DNA from: Lysobacter capsici
GTDB taxonomy: Bacteria > Pseudomonadota > Gammaproteobacteria > Xanthomonadales > Xanthomonadaceae
Direction: 5' to 3'
Length of the DNA: 64,000 bases
Assembly: GCF_018732085.1 (NCBI RefSeq)
Contig: NZ_CP076103.1
Location: forward strand, 992,001 to 1,056,000
Shown here: positions 16,764 through 26,033 of the stretch, piece by piece
Numbering within the stretch: the stretch's first letter is position 1
How the letters are laid out: every line of letters begins with the position of its first letter
The notes under the pieces: model-generated
The model's database searches: none
Told to the model about the DNA's origin: nothing
The model's input: only the letters and a program-made list of their open reading frames with translations
Made by a program: the position numbers and the translations under genes

Positions 16764-17747
16764 TCAGTCCCGCAGTGCAAGCCGTTGTCTGACTTCCTGC
16801 GCCACCCGCATGGTCTCGCGCAGCGGCGCCACCGGATACGCCAGCAGCGACTGATCGAACACCCGCACCCGGCCCAGGCTCAGCAGGCTGTCGATGAAGC
16901 GCCGCGGCCGGCCGTCGACGCGCTCGACCCCGAAGGCGAACACCGGCGCGCAGGTGGCCGCGGCCTCCGACAGCATGTTGACCGAATCGGCGGTGCAGAC
17001 GATGCGGTCGGCCCAGCCGAGCAGGCCGGGGTAGGGATTGGTGCCTTCGCCGGGCTCGTACCACGACACCCGCGGCAGGCGCGTCAGGCGTTCGCGCAGG
17101 CGCGCGCGGATCTCGACCGGGGTGCGCCGCGAGGTCGTCGCCAGCAGGCTGCCGCCTTCGCGTTCGAGCAAGGCCTGCAACTGCACGGCCAGGGTGTCGA
17201 ACGCGGCCTGGTCGAACGCAGCATGCGCGCTCGGGCCGCCGAGCAGCAGGGCGGTGCGCGGGCCGGGCAGGGCGCCGAACGCGGGAAACGCCTTGCGCGC
17301 GCCGGCCAGCCACAGGTCGTCGACCGGATTGAGGCTACCCAGCAGGGTGATGACGTTGCCGCCGCGCAGGCCGTCGTGTTCGGGCGCGATCACCAGGTCC
17401 CAATGTGCGGGATCGATGCGCGGATCGAGAATCTGCACCGCCGCGCAGCCTTCGCCGCGCAGCAGCCGGGTGGCCAGCGCGGCCTGGCGGCCGCAGCCGA
17501 TCGCCAGGCGCGGGCGCGCGCCCAGGGCGCGGACGAAGTCGGGACCGAAGGCGCGTTCGGCGCCGAGCAGCCGCCGCGGCGCCAACCAGCGCCACGGCGC
17601 GCGCGGGTGCAGGGTCCAGTCGCTGGCCGCCCGCCCCAGCGCCTGGGACAGGGCGCTGGCCTGGCGCTGATTGCCGGCATGGCCGTCGGTCAGGACCCAG
17701 GTTGCAGAAATGGGATCATTCTTCGCAGAAAAGCCGTTTCGTTGCAC
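16764..17747 (-). CDS. ELM1/GtrOC1 family protein
   Basis: About 327 residues. The sequence [20 protein letters not shown], then [45 protein letters not shown] and [20 protein letters not shown] match the family named after plant mitochondrial fission factor ELM1, whose bacterial members look like GT-B-type nucleotide-sugar enzymes. The bacterial function is not established. No ATG fits the start: GTG 17747 or TTG 17759 are the best candidates, the latter with GGAACGG upstream. It diverges from the nitroreductase gene. Confidence 0.7.
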   Translation of the reverse strand: MQRNGFSAKNDPISATWVLTDGHAGNQRQASALSQALGRAASDWTLHPRAPWRWLAPRRLLGAERAFGPDFVRALGARPRLAIGCGRQAALATRLLRGEGCAAVQILDPRIDPAHWDLVIAPEHDGLRGGNVITLLGSLNPVDDLWLAGARKAFPAFGALPGPRTALLLGGPSAHAAFDQAAFDTLAVQLQALLEREGGSLLATTSRRTPVEIRARLRERLTRLPRVSWYEPGEGTNPYPGLLGWADRIVCTADSVNMLSEAAATCAPVFAFGVERVDGRPRRFIDSLLSLGRVRVFDQSLLAYPVAPLRETMRVAQEVRQRLALRD

Positions 17748-17855
17748 AGATGCAGTCAATCCGTTCCGGGAGTGGCGGTTTCGCGGTCCGACCGAGACTC
17801 TACACTTCCGTCTCCCGACCACTTTGCCAAGCATGGCAGCCCCACGGAGAAGACG

Positions 17856-18443
17856 ATGTCCAAGGCTCTTGACGACCAGACGCTCGATCAGCTGTTCCGC
17901 ACCGCCCGCACCCACAACGTGCTCGGCGGGCAGATCAGCGACGAGACGCTGCGCCAGCTCTACGACTTGGCGAAATGGGGCCCGACCAGCGCCAACGGTT
18001 CGCCGGCGCGCTTCGTGTTCGTCAAATCCGCCGAGGCCAAGCAGAAGCTTGCGCCGGCCCTGTCCGAAGGCAATCGGGCCAAGACCCTGGCCGCGCCGGT
18101 CACGGTGATCGTCGGCCACGACCTGGAGTTCTACGAAAAGCTGCCCTACCTGTTCCCGCACGACGACGCGCGCAGCTGGTTCGCCGGCAACGAAGCGTCG
18201 ATCAACGTCACCGCGTTCCGCAACGGCAGCCTGCAGGGCGCGTACCTGATCCTGGCCGCGCGCGCCCTGGGCCTGGACACCGGCCCGATGTCGGGCTTCG
18301 ACAACGCCAAGGTCGACGAGGCCTTCTTCGCCGGCACCAAGATCAAGTCCAACTTCCTGATCAACCTCGGCGCCGGCGACCACGCCCAGTTGTTCCCGCG
18401 TTCGCCGCGCCTGCCGTTCGACGAGGCCGCGCGCATCGACTGA
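17856..18443 (+). CDS. nitroreductase family protein, RutE/malonic semialdehyde reductase-like
   Basis: 195 residues, the size of RutE-type flavoproteins. The start is ATG 17856 with GGAG upstream. The conserved N-terminal [11 protein letters not shown] and [17 protein letters not shown] motif bind FMN, and the middle [20 protein letters not shown] is typical of this subgroup. It probably reduces 3-oxopropanoate or another small aldehyde/enoate with NAD(P)H. No other rut pyrimidine-degradation genes are present, so the physiological substrate is uncertain. Confidence 0.8.
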   Translation: MSKALDDQTLDQLFRTARTHNVLGGQISDETLRQLYDLAKWGPTSANGSPARFVFVKSAEAKQKLAPALSEGNRAKTLAAPVTVIVGHDLEFYEKLPYLFPHDDARSWFAGNEASINVTAFRNGSLQGAYLILAARALGLDTGPMSGFDNAKVDEAFFAGTKIKSNFLINLGAGDHAQLFPRSPRLPFDEAARID

Positions 18444-18598
18444 GGCGTGCCGCCGGCCACGGTTTCGCGGCGTGGACACCTCGGGTTCGCACGCTTTGCG
18501 CGATAGTGCCCCGGCGAACGTTCATCCGATTTTTGTTGGTTTTTCAGCGAAACACCCCGAGCAAGTCCCTTCCCAAACCCAGATCCAGGAGTTCCCTC

Positions 18599-19177
18599 AT
18601 GAAGCGTATCCTGCTCGCCGCCGCCCTCGGCCTGGCTTTCGCCGGCACCGCCAGCGCCGCCGCCCTGACCTACAAGATCGATCCGAACCACACCGACGTG
18701 GTCGCCAGCTGGAGCCACTTCGGCTTCTCCAACCCGGTCGCGCATTTCGGCAAGGTCGACGGCAGCATCACCTACGATCCGGCCAAGCCGGCCGCGTCCA
18801 AGGTCGAGGTGACCATTCCGCTGTCCGGCCTGGATTCGCACGTCGCCGACTTCGACGAACACCTCAAGAGCGCGGATTTCTTCGACGCCGCCAAGTACCC
18901 GACCATCACCTTCAAGAGCACCAAGGTCGAAGCGGCCGGCGCCAAGAAGCTCAAGGTCACCGGCGACCTGACCGTGCACGGCGTGACCAAGCCGGCGGTG
19001 CTCGACGTGACCATCAACAAGATCGGCGAGCAGCCGATGGCCAAGCGCGCGGCGGCCGGTTTCGACGCCACCACCACGCTCAAGCGCAGCGATTTCGGCA
19101 TCGCCAAGTACGTGCCGAACGTCAGCGACGAGATCAAGATCCGCATCACCACCGAAGCGATCGTGCCCAAGCCCTGA
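18599..19177 (+). CDS. YceI family periplasmic lipocalin-like protein
   Basis: 192 residues from ATG 18599, with AGGAG 9 nt upstream. Residues 1-20 are a signal peptide (MKRILLAAALGLAFAGTASA, cleavage after ASA). The mature part has the YceI pattern YKIDPNHTDVVASWSHFGFS, FDEHLKSADFFDAAKYPTITF, and GDLTVHGVTKPAVLDV. YceI proteins form a lipocalin-like barrel that binds polyprenyl molecules; the physiological role is not clear. Confidence 0.92.
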   Translation: MKRILLAAALGLAFAGTASAAALTYKIDPNHTDVVASWSHFGFSNPVAHFGKVDGSITYDPAKPAASKVEVTIPLSGLDSHVADFDEHLKSADFFDAAKYPTITFKSTKVEAAGAKKLKVTGDLTVHGVTKPAVLDVTINKIGEQPMAKRAAAGFDATTTLKRSDFGIAKYVPNVSDEIKIRITTEAIVPKP

Positions 19178-19211
19178 GCCGTCGCGGGGCCGAACCGATA
19201 AACTGTTCGGC

Positions 19212-19922
19212 ATGATCATCGAACGTCCCTCCAGCGCCCGCGGCCGCGTCCAGGCCGGCTGGCTCGACAGCCGCCACACGTTTTCGTTTGGCGGTTATTA
19301 CGATCCGGCCTGGATGGGCTTCGGGTGTCTGCGGGTGATCAACGAAGACCGCGTCGATCCCGGCGCGGGCTTCGCGCCGCATCGCCACGCCAACATGGAA
19401 ATCCTCAGCTACGTGCTGAGCGGCGCGCTGGCGCATCGCGACAGCAGCGGCGGGGGCGGCGTGATCGGCCCTCGCACCTTGCAGTGGATGAGCGCCGGTC
19501 ACGGCGTGGAACACAGCGAGTACAACGCCTCCAAGACCGAGCCCGTGCATTTTCTGCAGATCTGGGTTCAATCCGATCGCTTGAATGCGCAGCCGGCGTA
19601 CGCGCATAGCGATGCGCCGCCGGATCGCGACGGCGAGTTCGTGCTGCGCGCTTCGCGCGATGGCGCTCAGGGCGGGTTGCCGATTCGTCAGGATCTGTTG
19701 CTGTATTCGCTGAGCTTGGGCGCGGGGGTCAGTGCGCGGCGCACGCTTGAGAGTGGGCGCTGGTATTGGCTGCAGGTTGCGCACGGGCGGATCGAGGTCG
19801 ACGGGCGGGTGCTCGAGGCCGGCGATGCGTTGGGGTTTCGCGAAGAATCGGGCGAGCGGGTGTTGATCGGGCTGGGCGATACGCCGGCCGATGTGCTTTG
19901 GTTTGATTTGGCTGCGGGTTGA
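19212..19922 (+). CDS. pirin family protein
   Basis: 236 residues, a bicupin. The N-terminal cupin shows the metal-binding His cluster HRHANMEILSYVLSG and SAGHGVEHSEYN with WMSAGH, as in pirins and YhhW-type quercetinases. SRHTFSFGGYYDPAWMGFG and the reduced C-terminal cupin follow. Metal (Fe or Ni) binding is expected. It lies 34 nt after yceI on the same strand. Confidence 0.88.
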   Translation: MIIERPSSARGRVQAGWLDSRHTFSFGGYYDPAWMGFGCLRVINEDRVDPGAGFAPHRHANMEILSYVLSGALAHRDSSGGGGVIGPRTLQWMSAGHGVEHSEYNASKTEPVHFLQIWVQSDRLNAQPAYAHSDAPPDRDGEFVLRASRDGAQGGLPIRQDLLLYSLSLGAGVSARRTLESGRWYWLQVAHGRIEVDGRVLEAGDALGFREESGERVLIGLGDTPADVLWFDLAAG

Positions 19923-20197
19923 GCGAAAGCAAAAGCAAAAGCAAAAGCAACAGCAAATCCCCCCTGGCCCCCCTTTTTCAAAGGGGGGAACCCGGTAGGT
20001 GGGGGCGTCGCGGCTGGTGGTCAGTCGGGGCCCGCAGCCACCTCACTGCAAGGTGGTGGGTTATCGGCCTGCAAACCAGGTCCTCGACCTGCGACCCGGT
20101 CCCTCGATCTGCGACCCGGTCCGTCGCCACCATCCCAACACGCCTGCCGTTGCTGTTCCCCCCTTTGAAAAAGGGGGGGCAGGGGGGATTTGCTTTT
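19923..20197. repeat. hexamer run and inverted pair of CCCCCCTTTTTCAAAGGGGGG-family repeats
   Basis: AAAGCA-type hexamers run from about 19923 to 19953. They lead into a palindrome-bearing repeat (about 19953-19990), and its inverse copy lies at about 20155-20197. Each arm has the flank GCAAATCCCCCCTG and the palindrome CCCCCTTTTTCAAAGGGGG. A short 12-bp duplication (GATCTGCGACCC type) lies between. No gene was seen in this 370-bp gap. Confidence 0.85.
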
Positions 20198-20292
20198 AGC
20201 TCCACCCCAACGCCAACCCACACACCGCGTGTACCCGGCCCGGCCCCCCACACTGCTAAACTGCCCGCCCGCGTCGCCATCCGTAGTCCCCC

Positions 20293-20496
20293 ATGACCAC
20301 CGCAGCCAACGCCCATCCCACCCAGGCCAGCGCCGACCTGCGCTACACCGTCACCCGCGCGGACCTGCCGCTGAGCTGCCCGCTGCCGTCAATGGCGCTG
20401 TGGAACTCGCACCCGCGCGTGTACCTGCCGATCGAAGCCGAGCGCGAATGCCTGTGCCCGTACTGCGGCTCGCATTTCACCCTGGTCGACGACTGA
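20293..20496 (+). CDS. small CHCC-type zinc-finger protein
   Basis: 67 residues. The putative zinc ligands Cys29, His40, Cys55 and Cys58 fit the zf-CHCC pattern (LSCPLPS...NSHPRVYL...CLCPYCGSHFTL) of NDUFS6/YcjX-linked small proteins common in Proteobacteria, where the gene is often near LPS or aminotransferase genes. The function is unknown. It ends 10 nt before the glycosyltransferase and is probably cotranscribed. Confidence 0.85.
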   Translation: MTTAANAHPTQASADLRYTVTRADLPLSCPLPSMALWNSHPRVYLPIEAERECLCPYCGSHFTLVDD

Positions 20497-20506
20497 CCCA
20501 CCGGCC

Positions 20507-21649
20507 ATGACGCCCGTGCAGCCGACCCACGCGCGCCGGCTGACGGTGATGCAGTTGCTGCCGGCGCTGGAATCCGGCGGGGTCGAACGCTCCACCCTGG
20601 AAATCGCCGACGCGCTGGTGCGCGCCGGCCATCGCGCGATCGTCGTGTCCGCCGGCGGCCGTCTGGTGCCGCAGTTGCTCGCGTCCGGCGCCGAACACAT
20701 CGAACTGTCGATAGGACGCAAGTCGCCGTCGACCTTGCTGCACGTGTTCGCGCTGCGCCGGTTGTGGGCGCAGCTCGGCGTCGACCTGGTGCATGCGCGT
20801 TCGCGCCTGCCGGCCTGGATCGGCCTGATGGCCTGGCGCGGGCTGCCTGAGTCGGCGCGGCCGCATTGGGTCACCACCGTCCACGGTCTGAATTCGCCGT
20901 CGCGCTACAGTGCGGTGATGACCCGCGGCGAGCGGGTGATCTGCGTATCGAACACAGTCCGCGACTACGTCCTGCAGCATTACCCCGACACCGATGCCGA
21001 CACCTTGCGGGTGATTCCGCGCGGCATCGATCCGGCCGCGTTCGCGCGCGCGCCATCGCCCGATCCGCAGGCGCGCGCCTGGGCGGCGTCCTTGCATCCG
21101 GCCTTGGCCGGCGACGGCCCGCTGCTGCTGTTGCCCGGCCGCGGCACCCGCCTGAAGGGCCATGCCGATGCGCTGACCCTGCTGGCCGCGCTGCGCGCCG
21201 ACGGGCGCGATGCGCGCCTGTGGCTGCCCGGCGCGCGCGCCAGCGGACGCGAGGCCTACATCGCCGAACTCGAGGCGCAGGCGCAGGCCCTGGGTATCGA
21301 GCAGGCGATCGCCTTGACCCCGCCCACCGACGCGATCGCGCGCGCTTACGCCGCCAGCGATCTGGTGCTGCAGTTGTCGCGCAAACCCGAAGCTTTCGGC
21401 CGCACCGTGATCGAAGCCTTGTCGGTCGGCCGGCCGGTGCTGGGCTGGAACCACGGCGGCGTCGGCGAACTGCTCGCGCGCCTGCAGCCGCGCGGCGCGG
21501 TCGCCGCGTTCGATCAGCACGCCTTGCACAGCGCGGCTTGCGAATTGCTAACGCAAGCGCCCGCGCCAGTGGATACGATGGCGTTTTCCCTGCGGGCCAT
21601 GCAGGAGGCCACGCTTGCCGTCTATGCCGAACTCGTCGACACCGCCTGA
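20507..21649 (+). CDS. GT-B (family 4-like) glycosyltransferase, probably LPS/core
   Basis: 380 residues. The N-terminal nucleotide-sugar glycosyltransferase fold is visible in VMQLLPALESGGVERSTLEI and the PRGIDPAAF hinge. The donor-site motif is KPEAFGRTVIEALSVGRPVLG, with the EX7E-type Glu pair, and GGVGEL follows. No membrane segment is present. The O-antigen ligase follows in the same direction with a 35-bp overlap, and waaA is nearby, so a role in LPS core or O-chain assembly is likely. Confidence 0.85.
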   Translation: MTPVQPTHARRLTVMQLLPALESGGVERSTLEIADALVRAGHRAIVVSAGGRLVPQLLASGAEHIELSIGRKSPSTLLHVFALRRLWAQLGVDLVHARSRLPAWIGLMAWRGLPESARPHWVTTVHGLNSPSRYSAVMTRGERVICVSNTVRDYVLQHYPDTDADTLRVIPRGIDPAAFARAPSPDPQARAWAASLHPALAGDGPLLLLPGRGTRLKGHADALTLLAALRADGRDARLWLPGARASGREAYIAELEAQAQALGIEQAIALTPPTDAIARAYAASDLVLQLSRKPEAFGRTVIEALSVGRPVLGWNHGGVGELLARLQPRGAVAAFDQHALHSAACELLTQAPAPVDTMAFSLRAMQEATLAVYAELVDTA

Positions 21650-23033
21650 CGCGGCCCTCGCGGCCGCGACCGGCGAGGGCGTGGCCGATCCTGCGCACTG
21701 GGCCGGCGCGCGTCCGCCCGAACCGCCGCCGGCGATCGTCGGCTGGCGCTGGGCGCCGGTGTGGATCCTGGCCTACGTCGCCTTGTTGTTCGCGCCCGGC
21801 ATCGCCGAGACGGTGCTGAGCCTGGGCGCGATCACCATGCTGGTGAAGCTGGTGATGGCGCGCTTCAACACCGGCGCGCGGCTGCTCAGCGATCCGGCCT
21901 GGGCGCTGACCAGCGTGCTGTTCGCGGCCTATTGGCTGCCCGAACTGATCTCGGCGATCGACGCGGTCGATCCCGGCCGCGCCCTGCGCGAGGCGGCGGT
22001 GGACCTGCGCTATCTGCCGTTCCTGTGGCTGGTCGCGGCCGCGGTCGCGTCCGAGCAGGGCCGGCGCACGACCTTCGGCGGCCTGGCGATCATCGTCGGC
22101 ATCTGGACCGTGGATGCGCTGCTGCAGGCGATCAGCGGCACCAGCCCGCTGTTCTTCGCGATCGACTCGCTCAAGTACGCGATCAACGGCCATCGCACCT
22201 GCAGCGCCGAGGAAATCGCCATGGTCGACCGGCTCGGCGGCATCCTCGGGCCGTGCAATCTCAAGCTCGGCCAGGTGATCGCGAGTTTCTCGCCGTTCGT
22301 GCTGTACGCGGCAGGTCGGCGTTTCGGTCGCGGCGGCTGGCTGGCGGCGACCGCGGCGGTCGGCATCGTGGTGGTGCTGGCCGGCTCGCGCGCCTCGTGG
22401 ATCACCTTCGCGCTGGTGCTGTTGCTGTCGGGCTGGCGCGTGCTCGGCTGGAAGCGGCTGCTGGGATTGTTCGCCGCGGGGCTGTTGGCCCTGGTGGTCT
22501 TGAACCAGACCTCGACCCAGGTGCATCAGCGCCTGGACCGCACCGCGCAGATCGTCGGCGCCGATCTGGCCGGCGTCGACACCGCCTTGTCGGGACGCAC
22601 CCGGATCTGGCGCGCGGCGCTGTGCATGGTCGCCGAACATCCGATCAACGGCGTCGGCGCGCGCGGCTTCCGCGAAGCGTTCCCGGCCTGCGATCCGCAG
22701 CCCGGCGTAACCACGTCCTGGGGTTACGGCCCGGCGTTGCACGCGCATCAACTGTTGCTGGAAGTGCTCAGCGAAACCGGCGCGTTCGGCCTGCTGATGT
22801 GGCTGGCCGGCGCGGCCCTGGCCTGGCGCGCGTGGACCTTCGCCGACGGCGCCGCGCGCGAACGCGCCCGGCCGGCGATGCTGGCGCTGTTGGTGACGGT
22901 GTTTCCGTTCAACACCCACCTGGCGTTCTATTCGACGTTCTGGGGCGGGCTGACCTTGCTGTTGGCGGCGCTGTATACCGGCAGCCTGCTCGCGCAACCG
23001 CCGCGGGACGCGACGGCGCTCGATACCCGTTAA
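21615..23033 (+). CDS. O-antigen ligase/polymerase family membrane protein (WaaL-like)
   Basis: 472 residues with about ten to twelve hydrophobic segments and a long periplasmic loop near the C-terminal third (NGVGARGFREAFPACDPQ, ALHAHQLLLEVLSETGAFG), the hallmark of the Wzy/WaaL ligase family. The probable start is TTG 21615, because GGAGG lies at 21604-21608; ATG 21624 is further away. The gene overlaps the preceding glycosyltransferase by 35 bp. It is expected to join undecaprenyl-linked O-antigen to the lipid A core. Confidence 0.85.
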   Translation: MPSMPNSSTPPDAALAAATGEGVADPAHWAGARPPEPPPAIVGWRWAPVWILAYVALLFAPGIAETVLSLGAITMLVKLVMARFNTGARLLSDPAWALTSVLFAAYWLPELISAIDAVDPGRALREAAVDLRYLPFLWLVAAAVASEQGRRTTFGGLAIIVGIWTVDALLQAISGTSPLFFAIDSLKYAINGHRTCSAEEIAMVDRLGGILGPCNLKLGQVIASFSPFVLYAAGRRFGRGGWLAATAAVGIVVVLAGSRASWITFALVLLLSGWRVLGWKRLLGLFAAGLLALVVLNQTSTQVHQRLDRTAQIVGADLAGVDTALSGRTRIWRAALCMVAEHPINGVGARGFREAFPACDPQPGVTTSWGYGPALHAHQLLLEVLSETGAFGLLMWLAGAALAWRAWTFADGAARERARPAMLALLVTVFPFNTHLAFYSTFWGGLTLLLAALYTGSLLAQPPRDATALDTR

Positions 23034-23048
23034 CCAGCGATGGTTACG

Positions 23049-23192
23049 GCGCCCCCTGTAGGAGCGGCGCGAGCCGCGACCGCGACATCGCGTTTACGAC
23101 GCAAGCGCAAACGCCGATTGTCGATCAAGACATCGCAGCTTCGATGCAAGCGAGGTGTCGCGGTCGCGGCTCGCGCCGCTCCTACAGGGGGC
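23049..23192. repeat. inverted pair of TGTAGGAGCGGCGCGAGCC-family repeats
   Basis: Arms at about 23050-23090 and 23153-23194. Complementarity extends beyond the core (CCCCCTGTAGG... with ...CCTACAGGGGG and CGCGACAC/T). They lie between the convergent waaL-like and acyltransferase genes. Confidence 0.85.
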
Positions 23193-23211
23193 GATCGCGG
23201 CTTTCGATATC

Positions 23212-24138
23212 TCAGGGTTGTTTCTTGTACGGCGACACCATGCCCGCCGGTCGCCGCTTGAAACGGCGGTGGATCCACAGGTACTGCGTCGGCGCCTGCC
23301 GCACCATCGCTTCGATCTGCGCGTTGACCCGCGCGCTGTCTTGCGTCGCATCGCTGGACGGAAACTCGGGCAGCGGCGCGCCGACGCGCAGGATGTAATC
23401 GGCGCCTTCGCGACGATGGAAGAACGGCACGACCGCGCAGCCGCTCAGGCGCGCGAACTGATGGGTCGCGGTGATCGTCGCCGCCGGCACGCCGAAGAAC
23501 GGCGCGAACACGGTGTCCTTGCCGCGCATGTCCTGGTCCGGCGCGTACCACAGGAAACCGCCCTGCTTGAGGTGGCGCATCGCCGGGCGGATTTCCTCGT
23601 TGGTGAACATCGCCGCCGCGTAGCGCAGGCGCCCGCGCTTGACCGCCCATTCCATCACCGGATTGCGGTGCTTGCGGTACATGCCGGCCAGCGGCAGGTG
23701 ATCGCACATCAGTCGGCCGCACATCTCCAGGGTCATGAAATGGCCCGAGATCATCAGCACGCCGCGTCCGGACGCGCGCACCTCGTCGAGCAATTCCAGC
23801 CCTTCGATCTTGACCGTGCGCCGCATCGGCGCGACCTCGCCCCACCACGCGCGGGCGAATTCGAAGAAGCCCACGCCCAGGTCGCGGAAGCTTTCGCGCA
23901 GCAGGATCTCGCGTTCGGCTTCGCTTTTTTCGGGGAAGCACAGCTTCAGGTTGATCCGCGCCGCGCGCCGGCGCTCGCTCGCCGCGCGCAGCGCGAATGC
24001 GCCGATCAGCGCGCCCAGGGCGCGTTGCAGGCCCCAGGGCAGGCGCGCGCCCGCGCACATCGCGGCCAGCGCGAGCCACATGGGCCACAGGCGCGGCGAG
24101 AGCAGGGACGGACGTGGGGGCAGGATCGATTCGGCCAT
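23212..24138 (-). CDS. LpxL/HtrB-type lipid A acyltransferase
   Basis: 308 residues. The N-terminus has one hydrophobic segment (LWPMWLALAAMCAGARLPW). The catalytic H-x4-E motif is SGHFMTLEMCGR; MYRKHRNPVMEWAVKRGR, FLWYAPDQDMRGKDTVFAPFFG and QYLWIHRRFKRRP are typical of the family. It transfers a secondary acyl chain to Kdo2-lipid IVA at the inner membrane. It diverges from waaA across 198 bp, whose product supplies its Kdo-bearing substrate. Confidence 0.9.
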   Translation of the reverse strand: MAESILPPRPSLLSPRLWPMWLALAAMCAGARLPWGLQRALGALIGAFALRAASERRRAARINLKLCFPEKSEAEREILLRESFRDLGVGFFEFARAWWGEVAPMRRTVKIEGLELLDEVRASGRGVLMISGHFMTLEMCGRLMCDHLPLAGMYRKHRNPVMEWAVKRGRLRYAAAMFTNEEIRPAMRHLKQGGFLWYAPDQDMRGKDTVFAPFFGVPAATITATHQFARLSGCAVVPFFHRREGADYILRVGAPLPEFPSSDATQDSARVNAQIEAMVRQAPTQYLWIHRRFKRRPAGMVSPYKKQP

Positions 24139-24336
24139 GGCGATAGTTTATGCGGTGAGGCGATGAATGCCGCGGCATCGGCCGAAGGTGCGTACCCGGG
24201 CGCAGGTCGGTGCCGACGCACACAGGGCCGCATTCGGGCCGTATCCACGTCGCGCCCGCGCGGCGCAGTGGGCCGTGGGTCGACTTATCGCCGTCGCGGC
24301 CACCGCATCGCCGCCGCAGCCTTTATCCTTACGCCC

Positions 24337-25635
24337 ATGCGGAAGGATTTGATCGAGCGCCTGTTGCGCGGCCTGTATTCGGTCGCGCTGTACCTGTTGG
24401 CCCCGGTCACGGTGTATCACCTGATCTGGCGCGGTTTCCGCCAGCCGGCGTATTTCCAGCGCTGGCTGGAGCGCTACGCGATCTACCGCGGCCCGGCCCA
24501 GACCCGCACTTTGTGGCTGCACGCGGTCTCGGTCGGCGAGGTCAACGCGGCGATTCCGCTGGTGAACGCCTTGCGCCGCGGCCGTCCGGACCTGCGCCTG
24601 CTGGTCAGCACGATCACCCCGACCGGCTCGGACCGCGCGCGCGCGGCCTGGGGCGATTCGGTCGAACACGTGTACCTGCCCTACGACCTGCCCGGCGCGG
24701 TCGGGCGTTTCCTGCGCCATCACAAGCCGTGCGCGGCGCTGATCATGGAAACCGAGTTGTGGCCGAACCTGTTGTTCGGCTGCCGCGATCGCGGGATTCC
24801 GGCCTACATCCTCAATGCGCGCCTGTCGGAGCGTTCGCTGCGCGGCTATCGCGCGCTGGCGCCGCTGGTGAGCCGTGCGTTGCGCACGGTGCGCACGGTC
24901 GCGGCGCAGTCGCGCGCCGACGGCGAGCGCTTCATCCAGTTGGGCGCGCGGCCCGAGCAGGTCATCGAGACCGGCAATCTCAAGTTCGACGTCAACGTAC
25001 CCGATGCGCTGGAGGAATTCGCGCTGGAATGCCATCGCCATACCGGCGAGCGGCCGGTGTGGATCGCGGCGAGCACGCACGAGGACGAGGAAGCCGCGAC
25101 GGTCGGCATGCACCGGCGTCTGCGCGAACGCTTTCCGGGCTTGTTGCTGTTGTGGGCGCCGCGTCATCCCGAACGCTTCCGGGTGGTCGCCGAGACCGCG
25201 CGCAGCGCCGGCTGGCAGGTGTCGACGCGTTCGCGCGCGCGCTGGCCGCAGCCGGGCGACGACGTGTTCGTGATCGACACGCTCGGCGAACTGATGAGTT
25301 TCTACGCCTGCGCCGACGTGGCCTTCGTCGGCGGCAGCCTGCAGGCGATCGGCGGGCACAACCTGCTCGAACCGGCCGCGACCGGCACGCCGATCGTCAC
25401 CGGTCCGCATCTGCACAACTTCGTCGAGATCGCGCAGCGGCTGGAAGATGCCGGCGCCTTGCGCATCGGCCTGGACGCGGATGCGGTCGAAGCGGCGGTG
25501 GAGCGGCTGCTCGACGATCCGATCGAACGCGCGCAGATGATCGACGCCGGCCGTGCGCTGGTTGAATTGGGTCGCGGCGCGCTAGCGCGGACGATGGCGT
25601 TGTTGCAGCCGGCGTTGCCGCCGTTGGGGCGGTAG
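24337..25635 (+). CDS. waaA: 3-deoxy-D-manno-octulosonic acid (Kdo) transferase
   Basis: 432 residues, normal for WaaA (family GT30). An N-terminal membrane anchor (LYSVALYLLAPVTVYHLIW) is followed by LWLHAVSVGEVNAAIPLV, METELWPNLLFGC, LNARLSERS, RTVAAQSRADGERF and TGNLKFD. The C-terminal donor region is AFVGGSLQAIGGHNLLEPAA. It adds Kdo to lipid IVA and is essential for core LPS assembly. ATG 24337 is the first Met of the conserved frame. Confidence 0.95.
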   Translation: MRKDLIERLLRGLYSVALYLLAPVTVYHLIWRGFRQPAYFQRWLERYAIYRGPAQTRTLWLHAVSVGEVNAAIPLVNALRRGRPDLRLLVSTITPTGSDRARAAWGDSVEHVYLPYDLPGAVGRFLRHHKPCAALIMETELWPNLLFGCRDRGIPAYILNARLSERSLRGYRALAPLVSRALRTVRTVAAQSRADGERFIQLGARPEQVIETGNLKFDVNVPDALEEFALECHRHTGERPVWIAASTHEDEEAATVGMHRRLRERFPGLLLLWAPRHPERFRVVAETARSAGWQVSTRSRARWPQPGDDVFVIDTLGELMSFYACADVAFVGGSLQAIGGHNLLEPAATGTPIVTGPHLHNFVEIAQRLEDAGALRIGLDADAVEAAVERLLDDPIERAQMIDAGRALVELGRGALARTMALLQPALPPLGR

Positions 25636-25691
25636 CGCCGGGCTCTGCGTTTTAGCTTGCGCGCTGGTTCCGCGTTTGCTGTTGCCGTTGC

Positions 25692-25828
25692 TTTCCCCCC
25701 TTTGAAAAAGGGGGGCAGGGGGGATTTGCTTTTGCTCTGCGCGGTTGTGTTGTTCGCAACGGTGACGGAAAAGCCAAAGCAAAAAGCAAATCCCCCCTGC
25801 CCTCCCTTTTTCAAAGGGGGGAAAGCAA
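25692..25828. repeat. inverted pair of CCCCCCTTTTTCAAAGGGGGG-family repeats
   Basis: Arms at about 25692-25734 and 25783-25828, outer flanks TTTGCTTTT/AAAGCAAA. They lie in the 398-bp gap between convergent waaA and tolC; the remaining bases show only the terminator at 25917-25950. Confidence 0.85.
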
Positions 25829-25916
25829 AGACGCGGCAAGACCAAGTCGACGCAGTTCAGCCAAAAAAGCCGACCCGCCAAAGTCGAGCAACAACTTCGA
25901 GCAACAAAGCCGACCA

Positions 25917-25950
25917 ACAAAAAACCGCCGGACATGCCGGCGGTTTTTTC
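25917..25950. terminator. bidirectional intrinsic terminator between waaA and tolC
   Basis: AAAAAACCGCCGG and CCGGCGGTTTTTT flank a short ACATG loop. The T-runs on both strands suit termination of tolC (minus) and of read-through from waaA (plus). Confidence 0.88.
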
Positions 25951-26033
25951 GTATCGACAATCCGTTGCGAGTATCAACCCGCCACGAATGCATCACAGTC
26001 TGTCGCGAACGTACCCGACGAAGCGCTACCCGA

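Noticed and set aside
19923..20197. Insertion-sequence ends
   Set aside because: The inverted arms match the intergenic repeat family seen at three other places and enclose no transposase or target duplication.
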